Below are positions 12,701 through 21,700 of a stretch of 64,000 nucleotides of DNA, piece after piece. Source of the DNA: Nematostella vectensis (Eukaryota > Cnidaria > Anthozoa > Actiniaria > Edwardsiidae); assembly GCF_932526225.1 (NCBI RefSeq), contig NC_064041.1, positions 5,638,046-5,702,045 on the forward strand. Reading direction: 5' to 3'. Position numbers and translations under genes: made by a program. The notes under the pieces are model-generated. The model worked only from the letters and a program-made list of their open reading frames with translations. It had not been told where the DNA came from and made no database searches. Positions within the stretch are counted from its first letter, which is position 1; each line of letters starts with the position of its first letter.

Positions 12701-15700
12701 TCTGACGAAGGGCTAGTGCAAGAAATGTCAGCAGAATTGATTGATTGATATATTGTGAGGATCGATGAAATGACTGCTATACTCACGATGCCTCGGTAGA
12801 CCATCGGATTAATTGGATGACTGTATGCTATACTTACAATGGTTCTGTAGACCATCCAGTCCTCGTCGTTCTGACCGAATGTGTCTTCCTTGTTTTTCTT
12901 CTGCGACTGCCGCGTAGTCCCGTCATCACGAACTAGAATTACAAAAAAGCAGGGTGAGATGTGAACCAACCGTGATTAATCAACAGTGGTGGAGAATCCG
13001 GGACGACCCCCTCCCCCTCCCGCCTTTTAGATACTTCCCCCTTAGTGAAATCATAGATTTGCCCAATACACAACCTGGAAAAGAGCGGTAGACGTGTCGA
13101 AATATTAAAAAAATTAAAAAAAATCCCCGCCGACATGAACATGAATAGTTATTATAATAATATAATTATTCATATGATTTATAATGTTATTTTTAAAATT
13201 CTTGAATTTTATTTGTTTGAAGTTCTGAGAGCCTTTAAAAAATAGACAATTTAAATGATCAAACTCGGCTCTTAGTTTAAGGGTTTATTTACTGGTGATT
13301 CTGGAATGAGAATGATTAGAATAGAAAAAGCGCGCGTTCGTTTATCCCGCGTCCCCATTCCAGAATGGAATGAAGGCAATCCACCAATTCTGCTACCTGT
13401 AGCAGAATGACTCGATTGCCATTCTGAACATTCTCTAACAACCATTCCAATTCCAGAATGATAGTGACAAAATGCGCCCAAAAACAGCGATCACACACCG
13501 TTAGGGTCGTAGGCAAGTTTTGATAGCATGCGCATGCGCTGCATGGAAGCGTGACTCCTCCTCGTGGCTAGCTCCTCCCTCCGCTGACGACGCTGAGCGC
13601 GGGCCTCCATGATTTCCTGACAGAAAATAGACAAGGCTATCCATATGAATAACAGTACAACTAACATAGAGCGAACCTCCATGATTTCCTGACAGAAAAT
13701 AGACAGGGCTATCTATATGAAAAACAGTACAACTAACATAGCGCCGGCCTCCATGATTTCCTGACAGAAAATAGACAGGGCTATCTATATGAAAAACAGT
13801 ACAACTAACATAGCGCGGGCCTCCATGATTTCCTGACAGAAAATAGACAGGGCTATCTATATGAAAAACAGTACAACTAACATAGCGCGGGCCTCCATGA
13901 TTTCCTGACAGAAAATAGACAGGGCTATCTATATGAATAACAGTACAACTAACATAGCGCGGGCCTCCATGATTTCCTGACAGAAAATAGACAGGGCTAT
14001 CTATATGAAAAACAGTACAACTAACATAGCGCGGGCCCTTCCATGATTTCCTGACAGAAAATAGAGAGAGCTACCTATATTGATAACAGTATAACTAACC
14101 TAGCGCGGACCTCCATGATTTCCTGAGAGAAAATAGACAGGGCTATCTATATGAAAAAAAGTACAACTAACATAGCGCGGGCATCCATGATTTCCTGACA
14201 GAAAATAGACAGGGCTATCTATATGAAAAACAGTACAACTAACATAGCGCGGGCCCTTCCATGATTTTCTGACAGAAAATAGAGAGAGCTACCTATATTG
14301 ATAACAGTATAACTAACCTAGCGCGGGCCTCCATGATTTCCTGAGAGAAAAAAGACAGAGCTATCTATATTGATAACAGTATACAGTAACTAAGAGAGGC
14401 GGGCCTCCAAGATTTCCTGAATGAAATAGAGAGAGCTATCTATAGTTACAATAGTAACAAAGAAAAAGAGCATGCAAATGTGTTGCTGAATATAGTGATT
14501 GCTGATGAAGATGTCAACGACGATGAAGATGGCGAATGGTAACGGTTATGGAGATGATGATGAGGGTGATGGCATTTGTGGAAATGGTGGTAATGGTAAC
14601 GGTTATTGAGATGGTGGTGATACTGGCGGTTATAGAGATAGTGGTGGTGGTGTTGGTAATGGTGACATTTGTGGAGATGGTGGTGGTAATGGTAATGGTG
14701 ACATTTGTGGAGATGGTGGTGATGGTAGCGGTTATGGAGATGGTGGTAGTGGTTATGGCGGTGATGGTGGTGTTGGTGGTGGATATGGAGATAGTGATGG
14801 TGGTAATGTCAGCTGCTTTGGAGATGGTGGTGGTAATGATGACATTTGTGGTGGTGTTGGTGGTGGTGATAATGGTACATACAATTATAATAAATGAAAA
14901 TGGTGAGAACGACAACCACGATTGATAGTAGCGATAATGGTGACTATGGTGGTGATGATGATGATACCGATGATGATAATGGTAATGATGATGAAGATAA
15001 AAGCGATGTTGACGATGAAGATGTCATACCTCTCGCCTCATGTGCAATCCCGAAAATGGTGAGAACGACAACCACGATTGATAGTAGCGATGATGGTGAT
15101 TATGGTGGTGATGATGATGATACCGATGATGATAATGGTAATGATGATGAAGATAAAAGCGATGTTGATGATGAAAATGTCATACCTCTCGCCTCATGTG
15201 CAATCCCGAAAATGGTGAGAACGACAACCACGATTGATAGTAGCGATAATGGTGACTATGGTGGTGATGATGATGATACCGATGATGATAATGGTAATGA
15301 TGATGAAGATAAAAGCGATGTTGATGATGACGATGTCATACCTCTCGCCTCATGTGCAATCCCGAAAATGGTGAGAACGACAACCACGATTGATAGTAGC
15401 GATAATGGTGATTATGGTGGTGATGATGATGATGCCGATGATGATAATGGTAATGATGATGAAGATAAAAGCGATGTTGATGATGACGATGTCATACCTC
15501 TCGCCTCATGTGCAATCCCGAAAATGGTGAGAACGACAACCACGATTGATAGTAGCGATAATGGTGACTATGGTGGTGATGATGATGATACCGATGATGA
15601 TAATGGTAATGATGATGAAGATAAAAGCGATGTTGATGATGACGATGTCATACCTCTCGCCTCATGTGCAATCCCGAAAATGGTGAGAACGACAACCACG

Positions 15701-18700
15701 ATTGATAGTAGCGATGATGGTGATTATGGTGGTGATGATGATGATACCGATGATGATAATGGTAATGATGATGAAGATAAAAGCGATGTTGATGATGACG
15801 ATGTCATACCTCTCGCCTCATGTGCAATCCCGACAGCCACCGTGCATATGCTTCTTCCTTTTGCTCATCATCCTGTGCTTTCTGTAGCTCTTCATTTTTC
15901 AGTTCCTCCTTTGTGCGTTTTCCAGCACTTTCTTCCTTACTTCCCAGTGCACCTCGCGGGCTTCGCTGCCTCTTCTTGCTGTCCCCTGGTGAAGTCCGCT
16001 GGGCAGACGTACTGTCGACCCCTGAGTAAACACCATCCCCAGTTGCCTTGGCCTGTATACCAGATAAGGGAAATCTGGGTAAGAGCGGCAAAATAGTTGG
16101 ACTGTGGCGACATGATTCTTGACTTATGCTCCTAGCGACACTCACGGTCTAGTATGAGCCTTAAACATAATACAGTTGAAGGTCTCTAAGCGACCATCTT
16201 GGGAACTGAGAATTGTAGTCGTTAACGGAGCTGGTCTCTTACGAGAGCTTGCTCTCATAAGCGACCACTGGGCGTCAAAAACTTGAACAATAGGTGTTGG
16301 TCGCTTAAGAGAGCTTAATTAAAATGGAATCTAAAAGTTATCGTGATAATAACAACGCTGTGATATTTTGGTTTATTGCTTGATTTCAAAACTAGGTATT
16401 TGACTTATCATGAGAGTGAGTTGTTGTATTTAATAGCAATTAATTCTACGCAAAGTAGCTCGTTATGCTCGTTTATATCGACGACTTAAGCTATTCATCA
16501 TGAAATATCTTCTGCGTCTACGAAGCATGGCGTCTTTTGTTAGCCGATTTCTAAGGCGTGCAACAAACAAGTGGATGGCTATTGTAACTGGAAAAAGGAT
16601 AAATCGTGGAGCTGGCAATGGACTAGAGATTATTTGCATTTACACATTTTCTGGAGACAAAGAAATGGTTGAAATTGAAGTTAGAAAATTGAAATTATGG
16701 AATTCTTTAATAGTTGTCTACTGGAAAGGCAGCTTTTGTGAAACGTGATTTCAGCATGCATTGGATATGATATTCATCAGGTGTTGATTGATGTTGTAAA
16801 GCCAAAAATCATTGTGGTCGCTTACGAGGGCTTAAAAATAAAATAAAATCTCAGTTGGTGGTTTGAAATTGTGGTCGTTAACGTAGCTGGTCGCACCGAT
16901 AAGTTGGTCGCTTACGAGAGCTTAGAATTACAGAGTTTGTGTGACAATTATCAGGGCTGGTCGCTTACGAGAGCGGTCACCCTGAGAGCTTCGACTGTAT
17001 ATACTTACGGTCTCATCAAGTTCTGCTGCCGCTTGCATGGCGGCCAGTTTTTCCTTGCGTCTGTTCATTGTTACTGTGAGTGTCTTGATTGCCGTTTGAA
17101 GAGCCTGCAATTCATACCAATTAACCGTTAAAGCCGCATTGTCACGAGTTTACTTCCGGTCGATTACTTAACAATCTCCGATGATTTTTAACGGAAAACG
17201 CGAAAAATATTTCAAAATATTGAAAGCAGTGTGTCTATTGGAAGTTTCTCTGAGGATGTGACTGATAATCTAGAGCGGATGGCCTGTTTAATATCTCGGA
17301 TTCTAATAGATTCTTTTGACGGTTGAGGTTTCCGTCGGACCTCCGGAAGTAAACTGGTGACAATGCGGCTTTAATCTATTAAACATAGCTAGGCAAAAAA
17401 AGCCTGAAATACTCTATATGCAAATATCATCATTACATCATATACCTTTTCAAAACTAGGTTGTACTCGGAGAATAAATGTGTTCATTTGTGCAGACGAC
17501 GATTGTAGCTTATCCAATAAGGATAAATAAAAGATCGGTCAGCAAAATAATTTTAGCGAAATATTTTATGGGAAATCCGTTCTATTTGAAAACCATCAGT
17601 AATTGGAAACTTTTGAAGGCCTGCATGGGCGTAACGAGACTTCTGAACAATTGCTTGAAGAGGCAAATAAGAGTACATTGAAATGTACCGGAATATATTC
17701 AAAATTTGTTTGGTTGCCTTATGCTAAAGTTCTAAGGAACGGGATATTGTGAAGGAGAGAAAATGGTCGCATGATTGTCAATCAAATCCTTAGCCTGTAT
17801 CAAGTTATGAGACAAGGATATCTTAAAGTCTTACTTCTGGTGTTTGGAAGTTGGCTTCTGCCAGTTCTACCTACAAACATAACAAAATAACAGCATGTGA
17901 AGTTTTTGCCATTTCTTAACGTTGCCCATAGCAACCCAAAGTAAAAACATAAGTAAAAGCTAATTCTTTACATTAAATCTATCCTCGTCTTGCGTTTGGA
18001 GGTTTAGAATGTCCTGGAGTCGCTTCAGCTCTTCTTCTTCCTTGGCAATCTGAAAACCAAATGGAAGGGTCTAAAAAGACCAGAAAACAATCGCCCCACT
18101 ATGGAATGCATAGCAAAGAGGTGGCATGACAAGGTGATGCAACGCACGCTACCGTGGCCACTTTGACTGCTCCCTGATTGGCATCAGCTTCACTATCCTT
18201 AGTCAGCCGCCCTTTTGTCATCCATGTTTGAAAAAGCATCCATTTCCATCGGCTGATTTGGGGAAGCCAATGTGATATTTTCATTTGAATTTGGTATTCA
18301 AGAGCATTGAACTTTGTTTTTAGATAGTTATTTTGAGATTTTAACACATTATATGCCTTCCAATATTAAATTAAAGTAATTAACAAAGGTGTGGCTGACA
18401 ATTCGGCACTTTTATTTTTAAAGTCCACACTATAACATGATTCTCAAAGCAATGTTGATAAAGAAAAACGCTAACAGTGATGAAATTGTTGGTCGATTCA
18501 TTTGATGTGTAAAGACTAGGTGATTATAGTACCTTTTCCTCTCTTCTTCTAGCATTAATCTCTTGTAGTCTCTTTCCTTGCCGTTGCCTCCTGAGTTTCT
18601 CCTTCTCACCATCCTTCCCTCCACTCGCTTCTGGAACTTGAGGCTAGAAATGCAGCAAAAGAATAACTGCCTGTCCTTACATCACTCACCTGTGGTTCCC

Positions 18701-21700
18701 GGAATAGAAATACATGGGACGTAAAACACTTGGATCTCTAGCCCTCTTTGAAGGCATCTCAATAGGGTCGAGAAATAAAAAGGGTATTTCAAGCCTATTT
18801 TGAGATCATTCTGGGATTCCTGTGTTTGGGGGTTCAAGAATTAGGGGGATGAGGAACTGGGAAGGAGAAATGAAAGGGATCTCTCCCAGACGTGCACAGG
18901 GTGGACTCAGGGTTCTAACAATCCCTTTGGCCACCAAAATGTGGGTAATTTCATAATGTATAGTTATCAAATACTATCCTTTTTCAATACTTTATGATAC
19001 CTATGACTGTGCACCCCCGCCCAGGGAAATCTGGGTATGCCCCTCTCTCTGTTCTTTTCTTCCTCTTCACTCCCCCCCCTCCCCCCTACGAAATTCTTGT
19101 CATTTTTCTCTTCTCTTCTTTTCTGATTGGGCAGGGCAATTTTATAAAATATCAATTAAAATGTATAAATGGGTATATATTTGAGGGCAACTTCTATATT
19201 CAAGAATGGCATCTATGTATCAAAATATTGTATCTTTAAGCTGGGAAGATTACCTGACTGAATGGCAGCTGAATTTTATGCACATGCTTGTCATAGTACT
19301 CATCAGAGGCCCACTGCTCTAGCTCGGAAATATAGTCCTTGGCAATGTATGTGTGGTCTTGCACTAGCTCTTGTGCTCGTGCCAGCGTGATCTGGGCTGC
19401 GTGGGCAGGGTTCTTGAGTTGGAGAAGCCTCTGCATGTACCAGGCTGCTTGCCATCCCCCAAGATTTATCCTGTAAACAACAATATACTGTAATCATCAA
19501 CAACAACAATATCCTAATTAACTATATTATCACCAAAACTCTAAACTATACTATAATAAACACAGCAAAGCAGCACTGGCTTTAACCCTTGAAGATTTAT
19601 CCTGTAAACAACAATATCATCATCAACAACAACAGCCTCATCATCAAAATATCATCATCAACAACAACAGCATCATCATCAAAATATCATTATCAACAAC
19701 AACAATATCATCATCAACAACAACAGCATCATCATCAAAATATCATCATCAACAACAACAATATCATCATCAACAACAACAATATCATCATCAACAACAA
19801 TATCAACAACAACAATATCATCATCAACAACAACAATATCATCATCATCAACAACAATATCATAAACATAAATATCATCATCAACAACAACAATATCATC
19901 ATCAACAATATCATCATCAAAAATATCATCATCAACAACAACAATATCATTATCAAAATATCATCATCAACAACAACATCATTATAAAAATATCATCATC
20001 AACAACAACAATATCATCATCAACAACAGCAATATCATCATCAAAAATATCATCAACAACAACAATATCATTATCAAAATATCATCATCAACAACAACAT
20101 CATTATTAAAAATATTATCATGAACAACAACAATATCATTATCAAAATATCATCCTCAACAACAACAATATCATTATCAAAAATATTATCATCATCAACA
20201 ACAACATCATCATCGACAACAACATTATCATCATCAACAACAACAACATAATCATGTAAAAAATATCATCATCAACAACAACGTCATCATCACTCTTGAA
20301 GATTTATCCTGTACACAACAATAATATCATTGTCAACACTCTAATACTCTATTAAACACTCAGTAAGTAAGGCTATCCTGCTTATCAACCTTGAATAATC
20401 TTCAGGGAATCAGAAAGAAATCATATCTCATCAACCACATCAGCTGCAAGAGGGCATTAGCAGTTGAAAAGTTGTTAAATGAATACAATATTATTGTAGT
20501 TTGAATTTTTAACACTGAGTAGAACAGGAATATTTCATGTCATTTTGTTACCCATTCATCTTATTGATTTTGCTGTAATGTATGTTTCAATTCAATTTAA
20601 AAGTTTCTGATCTAGGTCAATCTTAAGTAAATCATGAAGAAATATCATATCTTCTGGTTGAGAATAAAAAAAAAGCAGAAGGAACTGTACCTTTTACAAT
20701 TCCTAGCATCCAGTCTACCATTCAGCACTGGTAACACATGACTAACGTTGAATCCTGATGACACAACCAATGCACTTGTCCTACCTGAAGAAATGAGATC
20801 CACTTAGGTTATATTAGCATCATTTATACTGTATAACTCATAAAAAGTCATTGACAGTGTGGTTAATTAAACTGCTTGCATTTTTTACTGTATGTTAGGG
20901 ACATAACTGTGCAAAAAAATGGGCCTGCAAAGCATAAGTAGCTAGTAACAATATTTGAGCATGCAATCATAAACCTTTTTGTGGAAATATGAATTCATGT
21001 GTTCTTTTTTCTTGTACAAGAAAAAGGTGTGTGTGGATACATTAAATATTAAACTTCTTTATTCATGGACAACATCAATTGGATTGACTGTTAGACTCTT
21101 AATTTTAATAACTTAGCCAGGAGCTGCTCAGCCAACTTAATTAACTTGCACACTATTTCTTTATCTCAACAAGTTTTGTCCCATCAGGTATCTTACTGTA
21201 TATGTACCTGGGTTTGGTGTATTGTTGTAGAGGCTAAACAAGCTGTCAATGCCATAAGCCACAGACGGGACATGGTAACATTCAAACAGTAGCTCGGACA
21301 TCACTAGAAAGTAACAGATAAAATAACATGCCATAAGCCAAACACAGTAGCTTAGACATTACTAGTGAAAGAGAAAAAACATGCCATAAGCCAAACATGG
21401 AACATTCAAACAGTAGCTAGGACTTCAAGGTAGGAGATAAAATTATACTAGATATTAGAGGGTCCAGTTCAACTTGGAATATTCCCTGATCATTTTTTAC
21501 TTGATGTATAAAGGGCCAAAAAGAACTGCCGGTGATGCTGATCCCATAGATGAAGAACCACCTTCAATGAACATTAACATGCACACCAACAAAAGAGACA
21601 TTTTGTCTCACAATGTTTCTAGACATTTTTACAGGTGCAATTAAACAACCACAAAGACTATGATTAAAATGCTCACATTGTCGGCAGTAGTTAGGGTTGC

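Noticed and set aside
13620..14420. Regularly spaced repeats suggesting a CRISPR-like array
   Set aside because: The units are contiguous with no unique spacers and lie in an intron of an animal gene.
14514..14925. Open frames rich in Met/Val or Thr/Ile on both strands
   Set aside because: These are products of the GGTGAT triplet repeat, with no family similarity.
14894..16096. 400-codon plus-strand open frame of acidic repeats
   Set aside because: It lies on the 156-bp array, whose length is a multiple of three. The opposite strand carries ACTR5 exon 12 and its duplicated donors.
19589..19987. 132-codon frame rich in Asn and Ile
   Set aside because: It is a translation of the ATC/AAC microsatellite in an ACTR5 intron.
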